Positions 10,058 to 21,261 of a stretch of 64,000 nt of DNA are shown here, piece by piece; position 1 is the stretch's first letter, and the number at the start of each line of letters is the position of its first letter. Source of the stretch: Isoetes taiwanensis (lineage: Eukaryota; Streptophyta; Lycopodiopsida; Isoetales; Isoetaceae); NCBI GenBank assembly GCA_021234155.1, contig JAJEKV010000036.1, forward strand, positions 1,432,777-1,496,776. The letters run 5' to 3'. The notes under the pieces were generated by a model. The model was not told where the DNA came from. It ran no database searches and worked only from the letters and a program-made list of their open reading frames with translations. The position numbers were made by a program, and so were the translations under genes.

Positions 10058-10985
10058 TAAGCCTTTCTAGATCATTGCACTTGCTAAAATATTGACGCAG
10101 TTAATATTGGCGTATCAAAGCTCATGTAATTGGCAATTGTAAGTCTTCAAAAGTAAGCGAAGGCCCAAATGTGAGTTACCCTAAAACTTATACTAATTTG
10201 TCGCAATCATTGTATGGTAACTAAACATTGCATTGGTGATTTGATGCTATTAAATAGGATGTAGCTATCCTTGATTATTCTTACTGCTAAGATCATTTCT
10301 TTTGTTTTTACAGCCCAACAGTATTTACATTATGGGGGGCAAGGCTTGTTCTTCCTGCTGTAGTTTCAACGCCAAACGATTTACTACCTGTGTTAAGTTC
10401 TTGTTGGAAATGGCCTCTTCCTCATCTCAGACAAAAGTTAGTATAAGTGAATTGAGACTGTGATAGGCTAAAAAAATTAAGCAAGAGTGATTCTTTCACA
10501 TGTTGTTGTATTTAACTGGCACATTAAGTATGATCTCATCAAACTTTTTCAAAAGATGTCCTGCAGCGTTTTACTAATGTACACTACATTAGCATCATAT
10601 ACAATCGGCACTAATTATATAAGCAGCAACAGGGTTATTTTGACAACAAACTTAAATATAGTAAAATTGATCATTTCTTGTGGATTAATATGAGAAACCA
10701 TTTTATGTTATGCTTGCAATAGAGAAGAATATCTTCTATTTTTCAAACAATTATCTACCTCCCTTTTCTTTTTGCTTTCACTTTATTGTAATGATTTTTG
10801 GGCGCTTTCATTGCTGACAGCTTGGCCACTGCACCTAGTTATATGATGGCTTCGTAAAGTTTGAATTTTGCCGTCTAGGCTTCTATCTTGTAATTAGATT
10901 ACATGCACAAGTGTTTCTCATGTTATTACATGCATAAGTGTTTGTAAAAACGTGAAGTTATGCCATCCTTAGTGCCCGAAGGCCT
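10058..10985. other. intron-like spacer, one exon-like segment
   Basis: AT-rich. A segment between an AG at 10,313 and GTTAGT at 10,438 could be an exon, but its frames match nothing I recognise. No other structure seen. Confidence 0.3.
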
Positions 10986-10989
10986 TTAT

Positions 10990-11522
10990 TAGGGCCCGAA
11001 GGGCCCAAATTTTTTTTATTAATATAAATATATAGCATAATAACAACCAACACATCATTACAATCAACATTAATTAACACAAACCATTACATCCAACACA
11101 TTTAAATTAGCATCCCCCTAAAACCCCCTTTGGTTTTGGGTGCATATTCACACGGGGGGTTACGTAGGGCAGCGAGAGCCCCTAAAAACTTACAATACAT
11201 GTATAAAATTAACACCATTAAGTACATTCCCTCAAACCTTATAGTATTTTGCAAACCTCAATATACAGTATACAAAAACTTGTACTGGCATACCCCACAA
11301 ACGAGGATCGCTATGTACGGTCCAGATCAAGGAATAAAGGGAAAATATGCCTATCCGACAGCTCTCGATGCCCGGAGTAACCCCCGTGTGAATATGCACC
11401 CAAACCAAAGGGGGTTTAGGGGGATGTTAATTTAAATGTGTTGGATGTAATGGTTTGTGTTAATTAATGTTGATTGTAATGATGCGTTGATTGTTATTAT
11501 GCTATATATTTATATTAATAAA
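10990..11522. mobile_element. foldback element, copy 2 (opposite orientation)
   Basis: Inverted arms at about 10,990-11,162 and 11,377-11,522 share the TTGGTTT(T)GGGTGCATATTCAC inner-arm text with copy 1. The centre matches the reverse complement of the centre of copy 1, so the two lie in opposite orientations. The right arm ends in AT-rich sequence and lacks the GGGCCCGAAGGGCCC terminus of the left arm, so it is truncated on that side. It sits immediately upstream of the Helitron target. Confidence 0.75.
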
Positions 11523-12571
11523 TAAATATTAATATTAATATATATATATTTATTTTTTATTATACATAAACGTAATCATTTAATTAATTTCAATCTAAAA
11601 CTTTCTTTAAATATTTTGAAAAGAATCTACTTTGTTAATTTGGGATTATCCGGCCTGGCAGAAAATGTTTTTGGATTTTGTTTTAATTCGATTTCCTAAG
11701 ATTTTTGGGGTTTCTGGACGTCGAAAACGTTTTCCGATGTTCCAAAAATCGTACAATTTTTTGTTTTGGAGAAATGTTTTCTGAGATTTCCCCTTAATCC
11801 GGTCGAGAGGGCATATCGATGCCACACAATCGGCATGCATTTTGGTGGCATCGAGGAAGATATATTTAGAGGGATTTTCCAGTGCGGCAAGGGTGCCCAG
11901 GTTTGATTGGTGCTGCAGTTTGATTTCGTCGCGAATGGTCCAACGGATTCTGCCATATGATGTGAGCATAAGCTTTCTTTGCCTTTAGGTTTTCGTCAGA
12001 GCTCTTCTTTGAAGCTCCATATTTGTCTTGCTATACTTTTGCATGATATTATGTGCTAACTAGAAGGAATCAGAAAGGTGATTTGTGCTCCATCTTTTGT
12101 ACTGCATCAATATGCAATTAGGATTAACGATGTAGTACAGCAATATTTTCCTGCTAACAGGTCATCAATTTGTTGCAAATTTCTATCTGTTTTGATTTCT
12201 TCTATTAGAATGGCTGGTGCTTTTCACTGGATTATAAATTATACTTGGATGTAAAACTTTTCTGACAGCAGAGCAATATACATGATATGCATGCATGAAA
12301 CCTCTGGTATTTTAGTATGAGGGTTGAACAATCATCCAAATGCTTAGTTTGCCTCTACCACGGGATTACCATGGAAGGGGCTGCAGTCTTTTCTCTACTT
12401 CTGGCTTTTCTAGCCCTTTCTCATTATGTAAATATACTAATATACTTCCAGCTTGATTGTTGATACTCAATAAATTTTAGCAAAGCATAAGTGTGGCATC
12501 TTGGACACGAGGACGATAGTGTTATTTCCTTTTCTTTACTTCTGGCTTTTCCATATGAGTGTAAGTTCCAT

Positions 12572-12756
12572 GTTCATTCTAGACGATGCAACCATAGAGA
12601 AGGTAAGTTATCTTAATTATTTTTCTTGTCGTTCTCTGTAAAGAATTGCACTTATAATCAAATAAACTTCTATGCAGGGACAAATGTTTGAAGGCTCTTG
12701 GTGCTGAAGTTGCAAGGGTACGTCCCATACACAAAGATCAATTTGGCGATGATCAG
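12572..12756 (+). pseudogene. PLP-dependent cysteine-synthase-like gene fragment (two exons)
   Basis: A short exon end reads FILDDATIEK and stops at a GTAAGT donor (12,603). After an intron with a TATGCAG acceptor (12,677), a second exon reads KCLKALGAEVARVRPIHKDQ. In plant and fungal cysteine-synthase/cystathionine-beta-synthase-like PLP enzymes the same segments adjoin (PDDAAIEK...ALGA.VERVRPV), in the region contacting substrate and cofactor. The frame across the intron does not join cleanly and the lysine-bearing catalytic exon is absent. It lies inside the Helitron, so it is best read as captured. Confidence 0.6.
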
Positions 12757-13184
12757 GTTTCTGAATTTTTTACTAGAACTTGCTCTTTCTTCCTACAAGG
12801 GATCCTCTTTGCAACCTCTACATAGTGAATGATGCTGAAAGAAGGAATCTAATACTTTTTATGGATCCTTTGTCTTGCAGAAGTTTCCATATTTTGCATT
12901 GCATGTTCTTGCAAAGATGCAGGCAATGTTTTTTGCGTAATGGTTGAATTCTTCTTGGGCTACTAATTTTCGAAGCAATCAAACACAATGTGGAGTTTGA
13001 GATTCTTTCTGCTGCCTTTGTAATTATATCCATCGATGTATTTCAAATTCCTACCCCATGCATTTGAATATGTCTTTATCTGTGTTCTTGGGTCAAACTT
13101 TCCTGTGTTGTGCATGTCAAATGCCACCTTTTTAAATGGTGATCAATATTCAGTTCTGTCTATTATAACTAATGTGTCTTTATG

Positions 13185-14115
13185 TAGGTACCCACCACTC
13201 GAGACTTCTCAAGACTATTGCAGAAAGATTCGTCCACATCCACATCCACCAAAGGATGTAGGTTAGTGTTTGGTACATGAATGCAAATCGTGTTTTACCC
13301 TACCATACAAATTGTACATGATCCTGTCGACCAAACAGAAACTTTGGTCCTGTAACTAGATGAATTGTAATAACAGGTCTGTGAATGAATAATTAAATTA
13401 GAAAAGGAAGTCAACAAAATGCTTGGAAAGACATGGAGATTTGTGGATGAGGTTTGAGGTTTGCATAATTGGTAACAGATGCATAATTGGTAGCGATTTG
13501 CATAATTGGTAGCGAACGTGAGATATGTTACTATATGTTCTGAAAAGTATGCAAGCCTTGCTTCGACTCTCTGAATGTTTATTTTTCACAGAAGTATTTC
13601 CATATCTTCCTAGAATATGTGCTCAAATTGGCGAGATTGTATGGCCAAGACGGTCAGAAATTTGGAAACTATATTGTGTTGAACATTTTGACCTTGCATT
13701 CGTATTAAATGGTTTGATCTTCTCAAATTGCGAAAGGAGGTTTTAAAGCGCATCAGACAAGATGTTCCCATATTGCTGTTATAGTTTCAGTGCTATTAAT
13801 TTCAGATCCAGTACTTGCGTCTATTTATCAACTACTGCCACTTCATGCCAATCATGCAGGGCACAAGCACTTGAGACTTCATGTAAGTTGTTGTTTTGTA
13901 TGTAAATATATAAGCATTAAGAGGCCCTTTTTCTGCCAACACATTTTTGACACTAAAAAAGTTGTATTATTAGGCTCTTCTTTGACTTCTATTGCATTTA
14001 ACTTCTTATTTTTGGTGGTTGTAGATTGACATAACTGCCATCCTAGCTTCAAATGCGTCCACATCTATTTTGTACTTTACGGTATTGCTGGAATGCATGG
14101 GCTACGTAAGTATGA
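13185..14115 (+). pseudogene. exon-like segments inside the Helitron, unrecognised
   Basis: Segments flanked by AG/GT signals occur at about 13,189-13,262 (ends AG|GTTAGT), 13,588-13,745 (reads VFPYLPRICAQIGEIVWPRR after a TTTTCACAG acceptor), 13,803-13,885 (DPVLASIYQLLPLHANHAGH) and 14,025-14,108 (IDITAILASNASTSILYFTV). They are plausible exons of one or more captured genes, perhaps a large helical scaffold protein. I cannot assign a family and there are stops between them. Confidence 0.3.
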
Positions 14116-14661
14116 AGCATGATAGAAGCAAGCCAATAATATCTTTGGAGCTCAAAATTCTTGCACGATTGGGGAAATAGATAGTTACAGATCTATCAAC
14201 ATTTGCAGTAAATATTGAATTCTAGAACACTTTATAGAAGTTTGTGGCTTCAAGCTTTTATAATTCATGGGATTTCATTGTGTACATAAATTCAACTTTA
14301 AATAGTGGCGAGGTTTGCTCCTGCCGTACCATGGTCAGACATACTAGCGCTCAAGAGCTTGGGTCACCCAAACTCAATTCCATTATCTCTTTGAAAGATC
14401 TAACGAATGAATTGGCACATTGAAGTACTCTGCCCTTTCCCTTGGAGGTGGTTTGGTTTTGGGAAATGAGGATCCTTTAGTACACATTGGTGCTTATTGT
14501 ATCTCTCATTGGTCACGGACACATCCATATTTGAGGAGAATGAATTGAGTTTTGTTAGTAGTGTGGTAGTTAACCTGGCTTGACTCGCCAATTTAGCTTA
14601 TTCACAAGTTAAACATTTGACAATAGATGTGTGTTAATTTCCATTATTGTCTCCTATCTCA

Positions 14662-14745
14662 ATTATGCATAAGAGCCATGTTGTACAAATTAAAGGAGAA
14701 ATTATTATGCATAAGAGCCATGTTGTACAAATTAAAGGAGAAATA
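14662..14745 (+). repeat. 42-bp tandem duplication
   Basis: The unit beginning ATTATGCATAAGAGCCATG is present twice in direct tandem with near identity. It lies in a non-coding part of the Helitron. Confidence 0.85.
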
Positions 14746-16080
14746 GTTGTAATTAACTTCAATCCAACACCCATTACGCAGAATCTTATTAGAGGTGTTT
14801 TTTGTGGTCATCGAATGTTCTTTTGTTGCTGCAAAGTGTATATAGATGGTCCTTTATGCTGCCTGTGCATAACTGTGTATCTGGACAGGCAAGGAAAGAG
14901 TAGAATGTCATGTTGACGTCTCATGGAATGTCTTCGCAACTGTATATTTCTATATCCAAATATAGCCTAAAAGAGGAACTTGAAGTGTAAGCCATATGTG
15001 ACTGCAATACTAAGTTCGGATCAATTACATGGCAAAAATCATTAGCATTTAGATGTTAGTTTAGGTGGCACAATCTATTAGCATTTACATGTTGGCATAG
15101 GTAGACATGTTAGGTTAGGTGGCACAATCGGTTAGCGCACATAATGGCGGCGTAGGTAGACATTACACTTTATTCTATTTAGTGTGAACACTCATCCTGT
15201 ATAACACGTGTTGTGCTTACTTGCCAAACCAATTTTATGCTTGCTCCATTCTTTTTAAATTGTTGTATGATGTTACAAAAATTTTTTTTTGAAGAACTGT
15301 GTCATCAATATATTAAAAGTATGATGTTACAATTGCTTATAGTGTAATTGTTGAACGAGAATAAACAACACAACATATAAGGTACATGGGACATTAAAAA
15401 TTTTCAATTAGCTAGGCCTCCTCTGACGCTTGCCCTCTTGGCATAGGATTAATCTTCTGCTCGCTTACTAAGATGCCATAATACAGCAGAATTTAACCAG
15501 CACTACAATCCTCAAGTCCTAAGCAGCACGTCATTCAAGATAAAAGCTAAAATCTATGCCAACAACAGACACTGGAAGTCGCATGGCAAATGGGAATCAT
15601 TAAACCACCAACAATATTAGGGAATCACCCTGAAAGGAAAACCAAATTTTTTTTCCACCAAACCAAAAAATCCCAAATCAAAAAACCTCCAAGTGCTATC
15701 TAAAGCAGTTATTATAGCCCGACAATGCCAGGCATATTCTTATCATATCTCTAAAATCCACTTCTCTCTAGCAAAGATGTATCATTGTTCCAGAACATGT
15801 TTCAAATCATGCTAAAAAATTTGCTCCATATATTCTGCATACTGGTATGCAAGTTTTAAGTTGCTTCACACATTGACATATTTTTTGTACGACACTTCTA
15901 TTCATTTCATACCATGATCCATTTCACTATGTAGCTAGAGGTGAATTCTCTGGCATTTACATTACATAACAAAACAACACAAAACACACAATAATGCCCC
16001 TCATACACTCATATTCACAAAAATTGCCATATTCTTTATTCTAGCCAACAATCAAACAACCACCCGTGCAATATTGTAGC
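14746..16080. other. Helitron interior without recognisable genes
   Basis: AT-rich. Two direct copies of a roughly 52-bp segment with GGTGGCACAATC and GGTAGACAT lie at 15,060-15,165. A degraded GCCCGACAATGCCAGGC hairpin at about 15,717 resembles the Helitron terminal hairpin but has no CTRR after it. Confidence 0.5.
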
Positions 16081-16309
16081 AAAGCCCGGCAACGCCGGGC
16101 ACCATAACTAGTAGTATTTTAATTATACAGAGTTGTCTTAGACGAAAAATTAATTGTAAATAGATGAAACCGAGAATTAGTTTAGAAAGCAACTTTAAAC
16201 TTTTGTAAGTACCATATTTTTTATCTAAAGATAAACAGAACAAATTATTAAAATCAATAAGAGCTAAAAATACATATAATATTATCATGGCATCCTTGAA
16301 GTACATTTA

Positions 16310-16863
16310 TTAGATTTGAATAAGTCTAAATTTTGTTAAATATATCATAAGACCTTCATTTTGCATAATCATCATGTAATGCCCTTTCGTCCAATTTGAA
16401 GAAGAAGATTTGCTTGTGAGAACAGTACTGGCAGTAATAGTCTGATACAAAAGAAGTGTATCAGTAGGATGGTCAAAAGAGCTCCATACTATGGCCGGAT
16501 ATCCACCAGAAACATTGCTTAGCAGGACTAAGGGCCTCTGTGAGTCAATCGGATCTCCTGCACATCCTTATTTGCAGAATTTGTAGACCAGATTACTGAT
16601 CCTTGGTCTAGAAGGGCTAAATCTCCATCAGATTTAAAATGTAAAACCCCCTGTGCTAAGACAGGCCGGTCTGCATTAGCAGTCCACAAAACCTCTGCTC
16701 TGGAAGGATTATCCGCCCTGTGCATCATTATTCACCGGAACAGACCATGGTGGAGTGTAACACCTTGATATGAACAAATGGAAAGGTCTTGGCTTGCTGA
16801 TCCCTTTGCCATAGCCAGAAACAAAGCTATGGTAAACAAAATAGCGGATTTGGACGATTCCAT
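16310..16863 (-). pseudogene. G-type (bulb) lectin domain gene, N-terminal fragment
   Basis: The minus strand starts with a signal peptide (MESSKSAILFTIALFLAMAK-GSAS) at 16,863. After an in-frame TGA comes the lectin repeat text VLWTANADRPVLAQGVLHFK and DGDLALLDQGSVIWSTNS. A second frame continues with VSGGYPAIVWSSFDHPTDT, the conserved WxSFDxPTDT motif of G-type lectin receptor kinases and secreted EP1-like glycoproteins. Similarity fades near 16,310 with no kinase or EGF/PAN part. At least one stop and one frameshift make it a pseudogene. It begins about 200 bp from the Helitron end but lies outside it. Confidence 0.75.
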
Positions 16864-17230
16864 GGAGCAAAACCTGCATGGCCTAGCAACATCTGAGGAT
16901 TGTGCTCCCCCAAGTAGGCTGATAAAGCTGTTGCATTTGACACCTTTTCAGCTGCAGGGATGGATCAGGCTACTAATCTAGCCATCAGAGAACTTTGGAA
17001 GCCATAGCGAGGAGAAAACTGCCAGAAATCCCCTAAATCCCCTTCAACGTGTATCTCTCCTCTAAATCCCCTTCACTCCACGAACCCTAAAGTTGAACCC
17101 TAAAGTTCAATGCCTCATTGCTTGCATGGACTTCATAAAATTAAATTAATTATGTTTTTAAGGAACAAAAACATGCAAGGCAAAACCATTGCAAAACCAT
17201 AGATAAAATGCCATTCAAATATATGAATCC
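16864..17230. other. spacer without recognised gene
   Basis: Short sequence between the lectin start and the 124-bp repeat. It contains a near-duplicate of AATCCCCTTCA...CTCTAAATCCCCTTCA at 17,030-17,070 and nothing else recognisable. Confidence 0.4.
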
Positions 17231-17354
17231 AGTGTGCACTCTAGATATACTGATTAGTATGCCTCGTGCAATACGCCCATGAAATCATATAAAAACCATC
17301 CCAAAAAGCGTATAAAATCACAAAAAAAAACCTCTGTTATAATGCTAGATATTC
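17231..17354 (+). repeat. dispersed 124-bp repeat, copy b, fused to MULE
   Basis: Near-identical to 3,129-3,250. Similarity stops at GATATT, exactly where MULE transposase coding sequence begins, so a junction lies at about 17,354. Confidence 0.75.
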
Positions 17355-18295
17355 AAGGAGGGTACAGAAAGTTACATGCATTTTGCCAGAAACTATTAGA
17401 GAGCAATCCAAGAAGTTATATTGCCATTGAAGAATGTGGAGGACGTTTTTACAGGGTATTCTTTGCTCTTGGAGCTTGTCTTACTGGATTTACGAGTTGA
17501 AGGCCTTTCTTGGGATTGGATAGCACCTTTTTAACAGGTAAATATCTTGGCCATTTGATTTGTGCTACAGATTTAGATGCCACGGGAGGACTTTATCTTG
17601 TGGCATTTGGAATAATTGATAACGAAAATGTAGAGAATTGGATTTGGTTTTTACAGCATCTGCACAGTAGTTTACATGTAGATTCAGGGCTTACATTTGT
17701 ATCAGACAGAGACAAGGGTTTGCAGGAGGTTTTGTATGCTATTTTCTATGGCTGCCCAAATGCATATTGCATGAGACATCTTGAGGCAAACCTCAAGAAG
17801 AAATGCAATAATATTGAGTTTCCGCATTTCTTTTGGGAAGCGGCACGAGCAAATACAATCGTTGAATACGATGAACAAATTGCTAATATGAGAAAAGTGA
17901 ATACTGTAGCAACAGATTGGTTGTTAGAAACTGCACCACCTGAATGCTGGGCTACAGCTTATTTCCAGGGACAACGCTTTGGTCACCTTACTTCAAATTT
18001 ATCAGAGTCTTTGAATTCTCTATTGCTTGAGGCCAGGAAGAAACCAATTATTGCCATGCTTATGGATATTAGACAATCATTGATGGAGAGGTTTCTTAAA
18101 TGAGGTAATGAAGCTAGATGAGCATTGGTATCTGCAGGGCAAAGTGCAGCTTACACATTAGTGCCTGAGGAGGAAAAGCGCATCATAGAATCACTTACTC
18201 GGGCTAGGCAGTACAGAATTTTACCTTCAAATGGCATTGTATTTGAAGTTATCAAACCGGAGCATAGGCAGATTGTGGATCTTGAACGTTATACA
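17355..18295 (+). pseudogene. MULE (Mutator-like) transposase, central part, first copy
   Basis: The frame reads GGYRKLHAFCQKLLESNPRS, then after a TGA (17,498) PFLGLDSTFLTGKYLGHLI. It continues through FVSDRDKGLQEVLYAIF, CMRHLEANLKKK, HFFWEAA and FGHLTSNLSESLNSLL. This is the MULE/FAR1-type DDE transposase core: the D of LDSTFL, the D of SDRDKGL and a later acidic residue. It is the catalytic part of a DNA transposon. The frame ends at TGA 18,101, which is CGA in the second copy at 19.9 kb. It runs into a copia LTR at 18,296. The N-terminus is missing. Confidence 0.85.
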
Positions 18296-18772
18296 TGTTA
18301 GAATTTAACGGTCATGGCAAATATAGCATTGGAGCAGAAATTAAATGGAAGTTCAAAGGTTGCATATTGAGTCGTATATGGGAAGACAATGCAAAAATTG
18401 GAAAAACAAGTGGTAAATAAGGAAAGCACCGAGATCCTAAGTTTCAATTCTCGGTGGACACATAAACTATGAAATATTCAAAAAAGGTGACAGTAGAGCA
18501 AGTCGGATTAGCAGAAGTCATATGCAGGTGATCTGTTGCAGGTAGGAACTGATTCGTTTGTGAACTGCTTGGGCTCTCGGCTATAAGGTAAGCATCTAGG
18601 GTGGTCGCCATGGTGCACAGCAGGACAATTGATAAAAGTTTGGTATAAAAGTCCTTTGATAAAACCTTGGTATTCATCGTTTTGCTGTATATCAGTTATT
18701 GTGATTGGAAAATAAAGCAAAGCTAGAAATAGCCAGGAATAAAGATATTGTTGTTGGAAGTTTTTATTAACA
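18296..18772 (+). repeat. copia-type 5' LTR
   Basis: Begins TGTTAGAATTTAAC and ends AACA, two bases before the primer-binding site. The left border is set by interruption of the MULE sequence that resumes at 19,858. No matching 3' LTR is present. Confidence 0.65.
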
Positions 18773-18774
18773 AG

Positions 18775-18786
18775 TGGTATCAGAGC
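18775..18786 (+). promoter_or_regulatory. retrotransposon primer-binding site (initiator tRNA-Met)
   Basis: TGGTATCAGAGC is the standard plant copia primer site complementary to the 3' end of initiator tRNA-Met. It lies two bases after the LTR end and just before gag. Confidence 0.9.
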
Positions 18787-18807
18787 AAATCCAATCTCAG
18801 GCATTAT

Positions 18808-19857
18808 GTCAACTAGATTTGGAGCCTCCTTACTCAACGGAGTTGAAGTGTTTAAAGGAGGATCTGGCTTCCAAATTTGGAAGGAGAAGATCTAAAATAT
18901 TTTGCAGGAAGAAGGTCTATGGGAACTTGTGAGCACAGGGATACAAACTCCAAAAGTGAAGATTGAAGGGGAAAAACTAGACACAAGCTCATCTAGTAAA
19001 GGTACCTCTGATGTTTCTGAATCAATTGACACCAAATCCATTCGTGCAAAGGGCATCATTACTAGTAAAGTTGGACCTAGTATTTTATTAAAATTAAGAA
19101 AGCTCAGTCAGAAACAAATGTGGGATTATTTAGTTGACAGGTTTGAGGTGAAGTCATCTTCACAATTAGATGTGCTGGAGAAGGAGCTGCGACAAATGAA
19201 GTTTGAAGGACAAGACATAGGTGAGTTTTTTGGAAAGATGGATGTGATCTTTGCGGATTTAGAAGCTGCAGGGGCTGCTATGAATGAACAAGCGCAAATA
19301 AATGCTATTGCAAGGGCAGTCTCAAGGTATGAAAACTTGGCTGTATTAATCAGAAATGTAGCAAGAGATAAGGATCACGCTGAGAGAATGGTCAGGACGG
19401 AATTGGAGCAGCAGAAGGTTAACAATAATGACGAAAAAGATGCAGAAGTTTTGTATGCAGGAAAGGGGAAGAGTAGCTCTACCCAAGTTAGACTTGGCCA
19501 AGGCAGCCAAAAGAGTCAAACAGAGATTGGATCCTGCTATTATTGTCACGAGATGGGTCCTTTAAATAGGAGTTGTCCTAAATTAGCAAATAGAGACAGT
19601 AATTGCTTTACTTGTGGTGGGAGAGGACATATGGCAGCAAAATGTCCAACACCCAAAGGAAGAGGTCGAGGTAGGGGGAAAGGTAGATGAGGGAGTACAC
19701 CTTCTAGAGGACGAGGATATGGAAGAAAATCAGGAGTAAATTTGACCCAAGAATATGAAACAGACAAGGATCTGGAGGAAGAGGTAAAGTGCAGCACAAT
19801 TCTTTCTAGTTATGACTCAAAAACTAAAACAGATTGTGACGTGTTTGTAGTTGATAG
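18808..19857 (+). pseudogene. copia gag with start of protease, truncated
   Basis: The frame reads GVEVFKGGSGFQIWKEKI, stop, LQEEGLWELV, then a UBN2-type gag region (KLSQKQMWDYLVDRFEVK; QLDVLEKELRQMKF). Two zinc knuckles follow, CYYCHEMGPLNRSCP (degenerate, no His at the normal place) and CFTCGGRGHMAAKCP, then an Arg/Gly-rich tail. A TGA at 19,688 interrupts it. The frame then reaches FVVDSG, the start of the copia aspartic protease, and is cut exactly there by MULE sequence. Reverse transcriptase, integrase and 3' LTR are absent, so the element is dead. Confidence 0.85.
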
Positions 19858-20420
19858 TGGATATTAGACAATCATTGATGGAGAGGTTTCTTAAACGAGG
19901 TAATGAAGCTAGACGAGCATTGGTATCTGCAGGGCAAAGTGCAGCTTACACATTAGTGCCTGAGGAGGAAAAGCGCATCATAGAATCACTTACTTGGGCT
20001 AGGCAGTACAGAATTTTACCTTCAAATGGCATTGTATTTGAACTTATCAAACCGGACTGGAGCATAGGCAGATTGTGGATCTTGAACGTTATACATGCAG
20101 TTGTTGTGCTTGGCAGCATAGAGGAATTCCTTGTGCTCATGCAGTAGGAGCAATCCTCTGGTTGAAAAGAGGACCACAAGAGTATGCTCATCCAGGATAT
20201 TCATTAAAGGCATGGTGTGATGCATATGTAGGCGCAATATTTCCATTTAAAGATGTTTTAGAGGAAGAAGAGATAAATCTGAAACCTCCTGCCAGGACGT
20301 CCAAAACAAAGACAAATCCATACGCAGGATCGCTTCAAAAAAATTCCTCCTTACAGATGCTTAAGGTGTGGGCAATACGGACGTCATAACCGGAAGAGTT
20401 GCAGGAACAGATTGACATGT
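19858..20420 (+). pseudogene. MULE transposase C-terminus, with repeated 235-bp overlap
   Basis: Bases 19,858-20,096 repeat 18,065-18,298. The copy keeps CGA where the first has TGA, but has five extra bases in AAACCGGACTGGAGCATAGG that shift the frame. Beyond the overlap it encodes the SWIM zinc finger (CSCCAWQHRGIPCAHAVGAI) and a final CCHC knuckle, RCLRCGQYGRHNRKSC, as in MULE/FAR1 proteins. Together the two parts cover most of one transposase, interrupted by the truncated copia element. Confidence 0.85.
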
Positions 20421-20885
20421 ATTTTTTAATTTATATTCATTTCTTGATATGAAATGTTTCAATCACACTTACAATTGTATTGCATTTATACCCCTGCTTC
20501 CACTCTTATGATGCTGCAGGGAATAGATTTAAGTTTTTATGCCACCTAGATTTGAGGACATGGATCACTGTTATGCTGATTCTTGAAAAATTGCATATGC
20601 AATGTGTTTAGTTCATATTTCATTATGACATTTAATAGTTCCCTCAAAGGAGCTGCAGCTCAAGCATCATCATCATTTTGTTCTGCCTTGCCAGGTTTTG
20701 ATTATTGCATCCTCGTTGGTCTAACCATTTGCAGTCATGAAGCAGATGCATTACTTGTGAGTTAAGATCAACAAAAGATCTCTCGCAATTCTGAAACACA
20801 TGTTAGTATTATGGTTTTGGTTGCTGTCACGTGTTGCATTGGTTTTCTCATGCTTTGCTTTCCATAGTTAATGCATTTCTGTGCA
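20421..20885. other. spacer, nothing assigned
   Basis: A short open stretch at 20,660-20,760 ends near a GTGAG donor-like sequence and could be an exon of the same gene as the next feature. There is no motif support. Confidence 0.3.
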
Positions 20886-20887
20886 GG

Positions 20888-21261
20888 TTAAGAGATATGT
20901 CGAGAAGTACACGTCAACTGCCATAAGTGGCTTTCCCAAAGCAGATATCTTGCATCTTAATCATTTGCTTGACAAATCTCAGAATAGTATGAGAGATATA
21001 GCCCAGATCTCAAGTGATGATATCGATTTGATTATGTTAGACTTAAGAAGGCAAATAACAGGAAACCTGGATTTCTTGAATGCAACAGCTTCTTTGGCAA
21101 GGTCAAAATGGACCCAGTTTGGGGATGTTGAGATGGCGATTGGCTTAGCTTTATTGTTTCTTTCTGTCCTCATTCATGTGATTGCATTGCGGAGGTTCTT
21201 TTACTATGCTTTAAGCATGATAAAAGTTGTGCCAGAAGAATGTATCACCTTCACCTGGTAG
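20888..21261 (+). pseudogene. last-exon-like fragment with one membrane segment (possibly PIG-O-like)
   Basis: Open frame after a GTGCAG acceptor: VKRYVEKYTSTAISGFPKAD, later QITGNLDFLNATASLARSKW, TQFGDVEMAIG and a hydrophobic helix LALLFLSVLIHVIALRRFFY, ending at 21,261. An amphipathic helix, then RSKWTQF, then a transmembrane segment recalls the tail of the phosphodiesterase domain of GPI ethanolamine phosphate transferase 3 (PIG-O). This is recalled by eye and weak. No upstream catalytic exons are present. Confidence 0.35.

Larger units (their letters stand above)
11626..16111 (+). mobile_element. non-autonomous Helitron, 4.49 kb, with captured gene pieces
   Basis: The 5' end is TCTACTTTGTTAATTTGGG at 11,626. 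The 3' end has the hairpin GCCCGGCAACGCCGGGC (16,084-16,100), a 7-bp spacer, and CTAG at 16,108-16,111. The flanks are host A (11,625) and T (16,112), as expected for Helitron insertion between A and T without target duplication. The paralogous empty site at 5,830-5,890 joins the same two flanks without the insert, which fixes both ends. No Rep/helicase coding sequence is visible, so it depends on a partner. It contains a cysteine-synthase-like fragment and several exon-like segments, all on the plus strand. Confidence 0.88.

Noticed and set aside
11646-11969. 107-codon minus-strand frame at the Helitron start
   Set aside because: Includes the Helitron terminus in its tail, and no motif was recognised. 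Part of it may be captured coding sequence, but I could not support a gene.
15710-15740. GCCCGACAATGCCAGGC as another Helitron terminus
   Set aside because: The stem is mismatched and no CTRR follows. Probably a decayed internal remnant.
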